This document shows positions 7,810 through 15,154 of a stretch of 32,049 nt of DNA, piece after piece (position 1 is the first letter of the stretch; each line of letters starts with the position of its first letter). This DNA is from Ferruginibacter sp. Lineage in GTDB: Bacteria > Bacteroidota > Bacteroidia > Chitinophagales > Chitinophagaceae. The DNA is taken from assembly GCA_019638525.1 (NCBI GenBank), contig JAHBTO010000013.1, forward strand, positions 1-32,049, read 5' to 3'. The notes under the pieces are model-generated. The model saw only the letters and a program-made list of their open reading frames with translations, ran no database searches and was not told the origin of the DNA. The translations under genes and the position numbers were made by a program.

Positions 7810-8070
7810 ATGGCTTTAGAAGAATTTGAGAAAGAACAGTTGAGCGATAGGGAAAAAGGTTATATAAGGATGAGAAGTATAATGGATTATGGCATGGGCT
7901 TGTTATGGACAGCAATGGGTGTGTTTATCATCTTTATAAAAAAATTCAGCCTCGACCTTGCCGAACGGTACGACTCGGGAGTTTTTAAAGTATTTGGTAT
8001 AGTGTGTGTCATATACGGCCTTTTCAGGATATACAGGGGATATAAGAAAAAATATTTAAGAGACAGATGA
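7810..8070 (+). CDS. small two-helix membrane protein of unknown function
   Basis: 86 residues, not assigned to a named family here. Two hydrophobic segments (about 28-46 and 61-76) are separated by a short polar loop. The N-terminus is acidic and charged (EEFEKEQLSDREKGY), and the C-terminus is strongly basic (RIYRGYKKKYLRDR), which by the positive-inside rule puts the C-terminus in the cytoplasm. The gene overlaps the following PstS-like gene by four bases and follows tonB by 67 bases, so it is part of this cluster. Its conserved position next to tonB and a PstS-like gene suggests a role in the same envelope system; that is inference only. Confidence 0.75.
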   Translation: MALEEFEKEQLSDREKGYIRMRSIMDYGMGLLWTAMGVFIIFIKKFSLDLAERYDSGVFKVFGIVCVIYGLFRIYRGYKKKYLRDR

Positions 8071-9002
8071 AAAATGAAAACAACAAGCTAACATTTATAA
8101 CGGTTATTTGTTTCTTATTGACCCTTCATTTTTTACCGGCTTGCAAAAACCAGTCGAAAGAAAAAATTGATACGGTAAAAAGCGGTACCATACATATTAG
8201 TGTTGATGAATCTTTTAAGCCGGTGATGGAAGAACAGATTAGTGTTTTTGAAAAAACTTTTCCTGAAGCTCATATCATTGCGCAGTATAAAACTGAAGCC
8301 GATTGTTTTAAGGATTTGTTTACCGATACACTCAATCGAATGATTATTGTTACCCGTGGGTTAACAAATGATGAAGACGATTATTTTTTAGATACATTAA
8401 AATATAGCCCTGCATGGGATAATATTGCTAATGATGCAATCACTATTCTTGTTAACAGTAAAAGCAACGATACATTATTTACGCTGGACAGGTTGCAAAA
8501 ACAAATGACCGGGCAAATTAACAGGAACCAGAGAATTGTTTTTGATGGTATGAATGCAACAAGCACTGTAAGATTTGCTATTGATAGCATTTTAAAAGGA
8601 AAAAAATTTGATACAAGTGTTGTACAGGCAGTAAGCAACAGCCAGGAAGTGATAGACTATGTTGCCAAAACCGAAAATGCTATTGGCTTTGTAGGTATAA
8701 GCTGGATTGGGAACCCCGAAGACAGCACACAGGTTAATATGTTAAAGAAAGTAAAAATTGCTTATGTGCAATGTACTGTATGTGATGGGCAACCTTATGT
8801 AAAACCAATGCAGGAGAGCATCTTAACAAGGCGATACCCTTTGGTACGTGGTTTGTATTATATACTTAAAGAAAATTACAGTGGGCTTGGCAGAGGGTTT
8901 GTAAATTTTTTAGAACAGGAGAGAGGGCAACTCATTTTTCAAAGAGCATACCTGGGAACCCGGATGGATTTTGGCGTAAGAAAAATAAAGATGAATGATT
9001 AA
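8067..9002 (+). CDS. PstS-like substrate-binding lipoprotein
   Basis: A 311-residue periplasmic binding-protein fold of the phosphate-binding PstS type. The signal peptide ends in FLPAC, an acceptable lipobox with the lipid cysteine near residue 26. The mature part shows GTIHISVDESFKPVMEEQ near the start, YSPAWDNIANDAITILVN (the usual 'this works only if...' hinge segment of PstS proteins), GMNATSTVRF in the position of the phosphate-binding loop, and YPLVRGLYYILKE near the C-terminus. No pstCAB or phoU gene is present, so it is unlikely to feed an ABC importer encoded here. PstS-like lipoproteins next to tonB and TPR genes are common in Bacteroidota; their function is unclear. Confidence 0.83.
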   Translation: MKNENNKLTFITVICFLLTLHFLPACKNQSKEKIDTVKSGTIHISVDESFKPVMEEQISVFEKTFPEAHIIAQYKTEADCFKDLFTDTLNRMIIVTRGLTNDEDDYFLDTLKYSPAWDNIANDAITILVNSKSNDTLFTLDRLQKQMTGQINRNQRIVFDGMNATSTVRFAIDSILKGKKFDTSVVQAVSNSQEVIDYVAKTENAIGFVGISWIGNPEDSTQVNMLKKVKIAYVQCTVCDGQPYVKPMQESILTRRYPLVRGLYYILKENYSGLGRGFVNFLEQERGQLIFQRAYLGTRMDFGVRKIKMND

Positions 9003-9084
9003 AAGTGGAATATTTACAGAGATTTAACGGCAGGCTTTTTATAAAATTAATTATTATTGTACAGATTAAAAACAGCAAACTAAG

Positions 9085-10782
9085 ATGAAACACCTAAAAT
9101 TTACACTTATTCTTGTATGCAGCATAATGGCTGTAAATTTCAGTAAAGCACAAACTATTGAAGACGGAAAAAAGTTTTTATACTATGATAAGTTCATCAG
9201 TGCAAAGAATGTTTTTCAGCAATTATTAACAGCTAACCCAAATAATGATGAAGCAGCTTATTGGCTTGGCCAAACATTAATAGCTCCCGACGAGGACAAA
9301 GATATTGAAGGTGCAAAAGCTGTTTACCAGAAAGCATTGGCAGCAAACCCAAACAGCGCCTTATTAAATGCTGGTATGGGGCATATTGAATTGTTGGAAG
9401 GTAAAACAGCAGAAGCCCGAAATCATTTTGAAACAGCATTGAGCCTTGGCGGAAAAAATAATGTAGAAGTATTAGATGCAGTAGGCTTTGCCAATGGTGA
9501 CTTTGATTCAAAATTTGGAGATGCATCTTATGCAGTGGAAAAACTAAAAATGGCTACCGAAACAAAAAAGTTTAAAGATGCAAAAGTGATGACAGATTTG
9601 GGAGATGCCTATCGAAAAATGGGCGATGGAGGTAATGCACAGGCATCGTACCAGGAAGCAATGAAGATGGATCCTAACTATGCAAGGGCTGCATATCGCT
9701 TAGGAAGGATTTACCAATCACAAGGTACAGCCCAGGAGCAGCTTTATATAAAGTATTATAATGATGCCATTGCAATGGATCCTAATTATACCAAAGTTTA
9801 CTGGACATTGTATCAATATTTTTATGAAACAGATGTGGTTAAATCAGCCGCTTACCTTGATAAATACCTGGGGGCTAAAGGCAGCGATGAAACCAATGCC
9901 TGCTTCCTTAATGCCCAAATGAAATTTGCACAGGGGCTTTTTGCCGAAGCATTAACATCTAGTGATAACTGTATTAGTGCAAGCGCTACACCATATCCTA
10001 ACTTATATGGCTTAAAAGCATACGCAGCAGTAAAATTGGGCGACACAATGAATGCAAAAAATTCATTTGAAAAATACTTCCAGGTACAAAAACCAAACAA
10101 AATAGGCCCCCGGGATTATGCAACTTATGCAAGTGTATTGTGGGGTTTCCCAGGTAATGAAGCTAAAGTGGCTGAATATATTGATAAAGCAGTTTCATTA
10201 GACTCTGTTAATTCAAACAAGGCCGGCTATTTAAAATGGCTTGCTGGCGAGTATGTAAAAAAGAAAAATTATGCCGAAGCAGCTAATCTTTACGGAAGGG
10301 TAATTAGTGTAAAACCAAATTACAGCAATGTTGATTTATTTAACGCAGGGTATAATTTTTACCTGTCAGATAAATACGATTCTTCTAACCGTTACTTTAC
10401 TTTATATACCGAAAAATATCCTGATGATATCCTGGGCTATTATATGCTGGGTAATGGATATTCTGTAATTGATTCAACAGGTGCTTTAGGTTTGGCAATT
10501 CCTTATTTTAATAAAGTCATTGAAATTGGAGAAAAAGATACTACAAAATCAACTACCATCACAAGGCTTAAAGTGGCTTACAAATTCTTTATTGGTTATT
10601 ATTTTAATGTAAAGAAAGATAAAGACTCTGCCTTGCTGTATGTAAATAAGGCTTTGGCTTTAGACCCTACAGATGAATCTATGATATCTAACAAAGAATT
10701 TATCTTAAAAACTGACCCTAACGCCCCGCCCAAGCAGGCTGCAAAAAAATCGCAGGCTCCATCTTCACCTAAGAAAAAATAA
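9085..10782 (+). CDS. exported TPR-repeat protein
   Basis: 565 residues beginning with a signal peptide (MKHLKFTLILVCSIMAVNFS, cleavage likely after KAQ). The rest is made of tetratricopeptide repeats: clear units include NNDEAAYWLGQTLI, AKAVYQKALAANPNSA, AQASYQEAMKMDPNYARAAY, YNDAIAMDPNYTKVYW and a C-terminal ALLYVNKALALDPTDES. TPRs build superhelical surfaces for protein partners, so it is probably a periplasmic scaffold. The tail is rich in Lys, Pro and Ser (PPKQAAKKSQAPSSPKKK). It is the last gene of the tonB cluster, 82 bases after the PstS-like gene, and is followed by a terminator. The partner is unknown; position suggests the TonB machinery. Confidence 0.87.
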   Translation: MKHLKFTLILVCSIMAVNFSKAQTIEDGKKFLYYDKFISAKNVFQQLLTANPNNDEAAYWLGQTLIAPDEDKDIEGAKAVYQKALAANPNSALLNAGMGHIELLEGKTAEARNHFETALSLGGKNNVEVLDAVGFANGDFDSKFGDASYAVEKLKMATETKKFKDAKVMTDLGDAYRKMGDGGNAQASYQEAMKMDPNYARAAYRLGRIYQSQGTAQEQLYIKYYNDAIAMDPNYTKVYWTLYQYFYETDVVKSAAYLDKYLGAKGSDETNACFLNAQMKFAQGLFAEALTSSDNCISASATPYPNLYGLKAYAAVKLGDTMNAKNSFEKYFQVQKPNKIGPRDYATYASVLWGFPGNEAKVAEYIDKAVSLDSVNSNKAGYLKWLAGEYVKKKNYAEAANLYGRVISVKPNYSNVDLFNAGYNFYLSDKYDSSNRYFTLYTEKYPDDILGYYMLGNGYSVIDSTGALGLAIPYFNKVIEIGEKDTTKSTTITRLKVAYKFFIGYYFNVKKDKDSALLYVNKALALDPTDESMISNKEFILKTDPNAPPKQAAKKSQAPSSPKKK

Positions 10783-10808
10783 AAAGATATAAATTAAATA
10801 CATTACCA

Positions 10809-10845
10809 AAAACCTGTTATCGGATAGATAACAGGTTTTGTTTTT
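10809..10845 (+). terminator. rho-independent terminator after the TPR gene
   Basis: A 12-bp perfect stem, AAAACCTGTTAT (10809-10820) and ATAACAGGTTTT (10828-10839), with loop CGGATAG, followed by GTTTTT. It separates the tonB-TPR cluster from the nuo promoter, which begins only about ten bases later. Confidence 0.87.
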
Positions 10846-10853
10846 ATATTGGT

Positions 10854-10884
10854 ATTGAATATTGCTTTTGCTACCGTATTTTTG
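10854..10884 (+). promoter_or_regulatory. nuo operon promoter (-33/-7, Bacteroidota type)
   Basis: The -7 box TATTTTTG (10877-10884) is a perfect TAnnTTTG match. ATTG (10854-10857) is a three-of-four -33 box, and the gap is exactly 19 bp, the optimum for the Bacteroidota primary sigma factor. Transcription would start near 10889, giving a leader of about 24 bases before the nuoA ATG at 10913. The terminator just upstream makes this the likely main promoter of the whole operon. Confidence 0.68.
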
Positions 10885-10912
10885 CATTAATAGCAAACAG
10901 TTATTTTTATAT

Positions 10913-11308
10913 ATGCATTTTTTTCTTTTACAAGCAACAGAAGTAAATAGCGCCTCAAACTATTTGCCAATAGGCCTTCAATTGATTTTTGCAATAGGGC
11001 TGGTTGCTGTAATAATTGGAGGCTCAAACTTACTGGGGCCTAAAAGAACTACAAATGATAAGCTGCAAAATTTTGAAAGCGGTATTGAAATAAAAGGCAA
11101 TGCAAGGCAACCCGTAGCAATAAAATACTTCCTGGTAGCCATCTTGTTTGTGTTGTTTGATGTAGAAGTGATTTTCTTTTACCCCTATGCGGTTAACTTC
11201 AGGGAGCTGGGCTGGCCGGGGTTTATAGCAGTGATAGTTTTTGTTTCATTATTTATTACAGGCCTAATTTATATTTTTAAAAAAGGAGCATTAAAGTGGG
11301 AGGAGTAA
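10913..11308 (+). CDS. nuoA: NADH-quinone oxidoreductase subunit A
   Basis: Small membrane subunit of complex I that sits at the joint between the peripheral and membrane arms. About 131 residues with three membrane helices. Diagnostic segments are NFESGIE, RQPVAIKYFLVAILFVLFDV (holding the conserved acidic residue of helix 2), and EVIFFYPYAV. ATG 10913 (MHFFLLQATEVNS) is preferred; the open frame extends back to a TTG at 10862, but that would lie upstream of the predicted transcription start. First gene of the operon. Confidence 0.95.
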   Translation: MHFFLLQATEVNSASNYLPIGLQLIFAIGLVAVIIGGSNLLGPKRTTNDKLQNFESGIEIKGNARQPVAIKYFLVAILFVLFDVEVIFFYPYAVNFRELGWPGFIAVIVFVSLFITGLIYIFKKGALKWEE

Positions 11309-11330
11309 TAAAAATGAAAAATTTTTTAAT

Positions 11331-11407
11331 AATGAATTTTGAATGGATTCAATAGCTGAACTCAACAGTCTTTATTTATTCTTCATTCAAATTTCAACAT
11401 TCAAATT
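11331..11407. repeat. inverted repeat in the nuoA-nuoB spacer
   Basis: Left arm AATGAATTTTGAATG (11331-11345) pairs with CATTCAAATTTCA (11384-11396) with one mismatch. The right side continues as heptad-like units (CAACATTCAAATT) to within a few bases of the nuoB ATG. It resembles, in inverted sense, the GAATGTT heptads of the nuoD-nuoE spacer. Confidence 0.6.
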
Positions 11408-11412
11408 AAATT

Positions 11413-11976
11413 ATGAGCCGTCCGGTACAATTTAATACGCATGTAAAATTCGAAGGTATTCCCGAAGGATATATGGGGGAAGGTTTTATGGCAACTAATC
11501 TTGAAAAAGTGGTAAGCCTTGCCCGCAAAAATTCAATTTGGCCCCTGCCGTATGCAACAAGTTGTTGTGGTATCGAATTTATGGCAACCGTTGCCAGCCA
11601 TTATGATTTGGCCAGGTTTGGGGCAGAACGAATGAGTTTTTCTCCACGCCAGTGCGACCTTATTATGGTGATGGGAACTATTGCAAAAAAAATGGGACCG
11701 GTTTTAAGGCAGGTGTATTTACAAATGGCAGAACCCCGTTGGGTAATGGCTGTTGGTGCCTGTGCATCATCGGGTGGTATATTCGATACTTACTCTGTAT
11801 TACAAGGTATCGACCAGGTAATACCGGTTGACGTGTATGTACCCGGTTGCCCGCCAAGGCCCGAAGCCATATTGGATGGGTTTATGCGGATACAAGAACT
11901 GGTGAATGCAGAAGGATTAAGAAGAAGATACAGCGACCAGTACAAAGGATTATTGGCTGAATACGGAATACAATAA
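11413..11976 (+). CDS. nuoB: NADH-quinone oxidoreductase subunit B
   Basis: Peripheral-arm subunit carrying cluster N2, the last iron-sulfur centre before quinone. All four cluster ligands are present: the tandem Cys51-Cys52 in [10 protein letters not shown], Cys117 in GACASSGG, and Cys146 in [10 protein letters not shown]. The 187 residues match the family. The N-terminal [18 protein letters not shown] is typical. The gene is followed by a 70-base spacer that contains a copy of the arm-pair repeat. Confidence 0.97.
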   Translation: MSRPVQFNTHVKFEGIPEGYMGEGFMATNLEKVVSLARKNSIWPLPYATSCCGIEFMATVASHYDLARFGAERMSFSPRQCDLIMVMGTIAKKMGPVLRQVYLQMAEPRWVMAVGACASSGGIFDTYSVLQGIDQVIPVDVYVPGCPPRPEAILDGFMRIQELVNAEGLRRRYSDQYKGLLAEYGIQ

Positions 11977-12046
11977 AAAGTAAAAAGGCAAAAGTGAGAA
12001 CCCAAAACCGATTCACTTTTTGTTTTTGACTTTTAACTTTTAACTT
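11977..12046. repeat. heptad arm-pair element, copy 1 (nuoB-nuoC spacer)
   Basis: It fills the whole spacer. The left arm is purine-rich (AAAAGT and AAAAGTG units, 11977-12010). The right arm is made of RACTTTT heptads (GACTTTTAACTTTTAACTT, 12028-12046) ending exactly at the nuoC ATG. The arms are imperfectly complementary over about 23 bp. The segment 11989-12010 matches 12748-12769 with one mismatch in 22, and 12017-12033 is identical to 12778-12794, so it is a true copy of the element before nuoD. Confidence 0.85.
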
Positions 12047-12550
12047 ATGACGTTAACAAACGATATTATAAAACTTAAACTAACAGAAAAATTCGGAGAA
12101 GAGCTCACCGCATGGCAGGAACCTTATGGCATGCTTACTTTTACAGCACCCAAAGAACTGAATCTTAAAGTGCTTCAGTTTTTATACGATGATGAAGAAT
12201 TAAAGTTTAGGTTTTTAACCGACCTGCAAGCTGTACATTATCCTGGCAATAAAGGTGCAGAGCTTGCTGTAGTTTATCATTTGCATAATATGATAGATAA
12301 TGTACGGATAAGGTTTAAAGTATTTACCGATATTGAAAAACCCGATGTTTTTAGCGCAACAGCTTTATATAAATCAGCAAACTGGATGGAGAGAGAGACG
12401 TATGATTTTTTTGGTGTGAATTTTATCGGCCATCCAAACCTAATAAGAGTATTGAATGTAGAAGAGATGGACTATTTCCCGATGCGGAAAGAGTTTCCGT
12501 TGGAAGACCAGAAACGGATTGATAAAGATGATGAAATGTTTGGCAGATAA
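12047..12550 (+). CDS. nuoC: NADH-quinone oxidoreductase subunit C
   Basis: Peripheral-arm subunit (30-kDa subunit) that packs against NuoD. 167 residues, with the diagnostic segment ERETYDFFGVNFIGHPNL, then the MDYFPMRKEFPLED motif near the C-terminus. C and D are separate genes here, not fused as in some Gammaproteobacteria. No start ambiguity: the ATG is immediately preceded by the heptad repeat. Confidence 0.95.
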   Translation: MTLTNDIIKLKLTEKFGEELTAWQEPYGMLTFTAPKELNLKVLQFLYDDEELKFRFLTDLQAVHYPGNKGAELAVVYHLHNMIDNVRIRFKVFTDIEKPDVFSATALYKSANWMERETYDFFGVNFIGHPNLIRVLNVEEMDYFPMRKEFPLEDQKRIDKDDEMFGR

Positions 12551-12561
12551 AATAAATAATA

Positions 12562-12756
12562 ATGTTCAAGAACAACCCAAAATACAAACTTGGTTTTTTG
12601 ATATTTACCATATTTGTTTTTACGGTTTCTTCAGTAAAAGATTTTTGTACATTCAGCATCTACAAGGAAGGAATGAGATTGATTAGTGGAATTATATTTG
12701 GCATCCTTGCAGTTGTTTATGCTACGGATCTCTATGAATTCAAAAAACAAAAGTGA
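12562..12756 (+). CDS. small predicted membrane protein between nuoC and nuoD
   Basis: 64 residues, no recognised family. Two hydrophobic stretches (about 10-25 and 38-55), a basic start (MFKNNPKYK) and a basic end (KKQK). The start is 12 bases after the nuoC stop, the whole product is plausible, and there is no competing frame. The last codons, encoding KKQK, lie within the left arm of the repeat element before nuoD, so the C-terminus may have been fixed by insertion of that element. It is not a standard complex I subunit. It could be an accessory gene or a decayed fragment of a larger membrane protein. Confidence 0.5.
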   Translation: MFKNNPKYKLGFLIFTIFVFTVSSVKDFCTFSIYKEGMRLISGIIFGILAVVYATDLYEFKKQK

Positions 12757-12807
12757 AAACCCAAAACCGGGCATCAATTTTTGTTTTTGACTTTAAATTT
12801 TTGACTT
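12739..12807. repeat. heptad arm-pair element, copy 2 (before nuoD)
   Basis: Left arm TTCAAAAAACAAAAGTGAAA (12739-12758) and onward, overlapping the 3' end of the 64-residue gene. The right arm consists of heptad-like units (GTTTTTGACTTTAAATTTTT from 12783) ending seven bases before the nuoD ATG. It shares 21 of 22 bases (12748-12769) and a further 17 identical bases (12778-12794) with copy 1. Confidence 0.85.
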
Positions 12808-12813
12808 AGTATT

Positions 12814-14034
12814 ATGAGTGATCATATTATTTTACCGGAAGGAAGTATTGAAAAGCAGACCACAACGCTTAACCTTGGGCCTACACACCCGGCAACGCAT
12901 GGTGTTTTTCAAAACATACTCGAAATGGATGGTGAACGTGTACTCAAATCTGTTTCAACTGTAGGTTATATACACCGGGCTTTTGAAAAAATTGCAGAAC
13001 GCAGGCCGCTGTACCAGATTACACCACTTACCGACCGATTAAATTATTGCTCATCGCCCATCAATAATATGGGATGGCATATTGCCTGCGAAAGATTATT
13101 GGGTATCCAAATTCCAAAACGGGTAGATTATTTAAGGGTCATCATCATGGAACTGGCCCGTATATCCGACCATCTAATATGTAATTCAATTGTGGGTGTT
13201 GATAGTGGTGCTTATACAGGTTTCTTATACCTGATGCAATATCGTGAACTAATATATGAAATATATGAAGAAATATGTGGCTCCCGCCTTACTACTACTA
13301 TTGGGCGTATTGGCGGTTTTGAAAGGAATTTCTCTCCTGCGGCATTCCAAAAACTCGAAAAATTCTTAAAAGAATATCCTCGTGCATTAAAAGAGTTTGA
13401 AAACCTTTTTACAAGAAACAGGATTTTTATGGAGCGTACCATTGGTTGCGGGCCAATAAGTGCAGAGCGTGCATTGAACTATGGTTTTACTGGGCCTAAC
13501 TTACGTGCCGCCGGTGTAGATTATGATGTTCGTGTACATACACCTTACAGCAGTTACCAGGATTTTGATTTTATTGTTCCGGTTGGTTCAACCGGAGATT
13601 GCTACGACCGGTTCTTAGTGCGTAACGAAGAAATGTGGCAAAGCCTTAGCATTATTGAACAGGCATTTCAAAAAGTAAAAGAATTTAAAGGCGCCGATGC
13701 AGAAGTGTTTCATGCCGATGCTCCTGATTATTACCTGCCCAAGAAAAAAGATGTGTACACAAAAATGGAAGCTCTCATTTATCATTTTAAAATAGTGATG
13801 GGAGAGATAGACATGCCCGTAGGAGAAGTGTACAGCCCGGTAGAAGGCGCTAATGGCGAACTTGGATTTTATTTGATTAGCGATGGAGGACGTACGCCAT
13901 ACCGTTTACATTTTCGCAGGCCATGTTTTATTTATTACCAGGCTTTTGAAGAATTGGTTAAAGGTGGTATGCTTAGCGACGCAATCATTACCATGAGTAG
14001 TTTGAATTTGATAGCAGGAGAGATGGACGCTTAA
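12814..14034 (+). CDS. nuoD: NADH-quinone oxidoreductase subunit D
   Basis: Peripheral-arm 49-kDa subunit that forms the quinone pocket with NuoB. 406 residues with LNLGPTHPATHG (quinone-site histidine loop), VGYIHRAFEKIAE, DRLNYCSSPINN, GPNLRAAGVDYDVR, the C-terminal KIVMGEIDMPVGEVYSPVEG, and the terminal SLNLIAGEMD. Length and motifs are complete. Start MSDHIILPEGSIEKQ is reasonable; the ATG follows the right arm of a repeat element. Confidence 0.97.
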   Translation: MSDHIILPEGSIEKQTTTLNLGPTHPATHGVFQNILEMDGERVLKSVSTVGYIHRAFEKIAERRPLYQITPLTDRLNYCSSPINNMGWHIACERLLGIQIPKRVDYLRVIIMELARISDHLICNSIVGVDSGAYTGFLYLMQYRELIYEIYEEICGSRLTTTIGRIGGFERNFSPAAFQKLEKFLKEYPRALKEFENLFTRNRIFMERTIGCGPISAERALNYGFTGPNLRAAGVDYDVRVHTPYSSYQDFDFIVPVGSTGDCYDRFLVRNEEMWQSLSIIEQAFQKVKEFKGADAEVFHADAPDYYLPKKKDVYTKMEALIYHFKIVMGEIDMPVGEVYSPVEGANGELGFYLISDGGRTPYRLHFRRPCFIYYQAFEELVKGGMLSDAIITMSSLNLIAGEMDA

Positions 14035-14042
14035 ATAATTTT

Positions 14043-14119
14043 GAATGATGAATGATGAATGTTGAATGATAAATGTTGAATGATGAATGATGAATGTTGA
14101 ATGGTAAATAGTAAATGGT
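14043..14119. repeat. eleven tandem heptads in the nuoD-nuoE spacer
   Basis: Eleven consecutive 7-base units of the form RAATNNT: GAATGAT, GAATGAT, GAATGTT, GAATGAT, AAATGTT, GAATGAT, GAATGAT, GAATGTT, GAATGGT, AAATAGT, AAATGGT. The array begins eight bases after the nuoD stop and passes into a T-rich stretch (GATTTTTTACTTTTGATTTT) ending at the nuoE ATG. There is a larger period of five units (GAATGAT, GAATGAT, GAATGTT repeated), consistent with a duplication. Confidence 0.9.
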
Positions 14120-14153
14120 AAATTTTTGATTTTTTACTTTTGATTTTTTTTAA

Positions 14154-14645
14154 ATGGTAAGTTTTACAGATGAAAAATTAGCAGAAGTGCAGGCGATTAT
14201 AAATCGTTATCCCGAAGGGAAACAAAAAAGCGCCTTACTACCCGTATTGCATTTAGCACAACAGGAATTTGATGGTTGGTTAGATGTACCGGTGATGGAT
14301 TATGTTGCTTCACTGTTAAAAATTGAGCCTATTGAAGTATATGAAGTGGCAAGCTTTTACAGCATGTACAATTTAAAACCTGTTGGCAAATACATGTTTG
14401 AAGTATGCCAAACAGGCCCATGTATGCTTAACGGCAGTGATGATATAATTGCTTACATTAAAGAAAAACTGAACATTGGCGTGGGCGAAACAACAGCCGA
14501 TGGCATGTTTACCTTAAAAACTGTTGAATGCCTGGGCGCCTGCGGCTATGCACCAATGATGCAGATGGGCAAAATTTATAAAGAGCATTTAACTAAAGAA
14601 AAAGTAGATGCCATCATTGCAGCATGCAGGGCAAATGCAAATTAA
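14154..14645 (+). CDS. nuoE: NADH-quinone oxidoreductase subunit E
   Basis: 24-kDa subunit with the 2Fe-2S cluster N1a, next to the NADH site on NuoF. 163 residues. The four cluster cysteines are visible: Cys85 and Cys90 in CQTGPC, Cys126 and Cys130 in CLGAC. The N-terminal helical domain includes LLPVLHLAQQEF and EVASFYSMY, both typical. The 3' end overlaps or abuts the following NTF2-like gene. Confidence 0.96.
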   Translation: MVSFTDEKLAEVQAIINRYPEGKQKSALLPVLHLAQQEFDGWLDVPVMDYVASLLKIEPIEVYEVASFYSMYNLKPVGKYMFEVCQTGPCMLNGSDDIIAYIKEKLNIGVGETTADGMFTLKTVECLGACGYAPMMQMGKIYKEHLTKEKVDAIIAACRANAN

Positions 14646-15067
14646 AATTGAAACAGTTCTTTACAATATCGTTACTGTTGATTGCGGCCAACTTATTTGC
14701 CCAATCAAAAGAAGAGAAATTGATGAACACGGTAAAAGCATTTCACCAGGCCTTGATTGATAAAAATATAATTTCTATTAATCAGCAAACAGATAAGGCA
14801 TTGAGTTACGGCCATAGCAACGGATGGGTGCAATCTAAAACCGATCTTATAAAGGATTTTGAAAAAGGATTGATAGATTATAAAAGCATTAGCGAAGACA
14901 GTCTAACCATTACTTTAAATGGTAACCTGGCAAATGTGCGGTTTGTATCGGATATAACAGCTGTGTATAAAGGAACCACCAGCAATTTTAAACTAAAGGT
15001 GCTGGAAGTGTGGATGAAAAAAGGTAAACGTTGGATATTGTTTGCAAGGCAGGCGATAAAAAATTAA
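14624..15067 (+). CDS. exported NTF2-like (DUF4440-type) protein inside the nuo operon
   Basis: About 147 residues. After a signal peptide (KQFFTISLLLIAANLFAQ) comes a single cone-shaped NTF2-like domain: EKLMNTVKAFHQALIDKN, KALSYGHSNGWV, FEKGLIDYKSI, NVRFVSDITAVYKG and KVLEVWMKKGKRWILFARQA. These match the SnoaL/DUF4440 pattern of small periplasmic proteins, whose functions are mostly unknown. The ATG at 14624 lies within nuoE (22-base overlap); a TTG at 14648, three bases after the nuoE stop, would begin directly at KQFFTIS and gives a neater signal peptide. It is not a complex I subunit and looks like an added gene. Confidence 0.72.
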   Translation: MQGKCKLKLKQFFTISLLLIAANLFAQSKEEKLMNTVKAFHQALIDKNIISINQQTDKALSYGHSNGWVQSKTDLIKDFEKGLIDYKSISEDSLTITLNGNLANVRFVSDITAVYKGTTSNFKLKVLEVWMKKGKRWILFARQAIKN

Positions 15068-15154
15068 AAAAATCAAAATTAAAAATTCATTAAAGAAACA
15101 AAATTTAAAGCTTTCTTTTTTTTGACTTTTGATTTTTAACTTTTTACTTAAATA
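15063..15154. repeat. A/T heptad arms before nuoF
   Basis: Left side is A-rich (ATTAAAAAAATCAAAATTAA from 15063). The right arm is GACTTTT, GATTTTT, AACTTTT, TACTT (15124-15150), ending four bases before the nuoF ATG. The two sides are roughly complementary. Same type as the elements before nuoC and nuoD but more diverged. Confidence 0.65.

Noticed and set aside
8067..9002. Part of a phosphate ABC transporter operon
   Set aside because: No pstC, pstA, pstB or phoU in the window; neighbours are TonB, a small membrane protein and a TPR protein.
10862..10912. N-terminal extension of NuoA from a TTG codon
   Set aside because: It would begin upstream of the predicted transcription start and overlaps the -7 box; ATG 10913 gives a normal NuoA.
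14043..14119. Possible CRISPR-like array
   Set aside because: The units are 7 bases and directly adjacent with no spacers; this is a simple tandem repeat.
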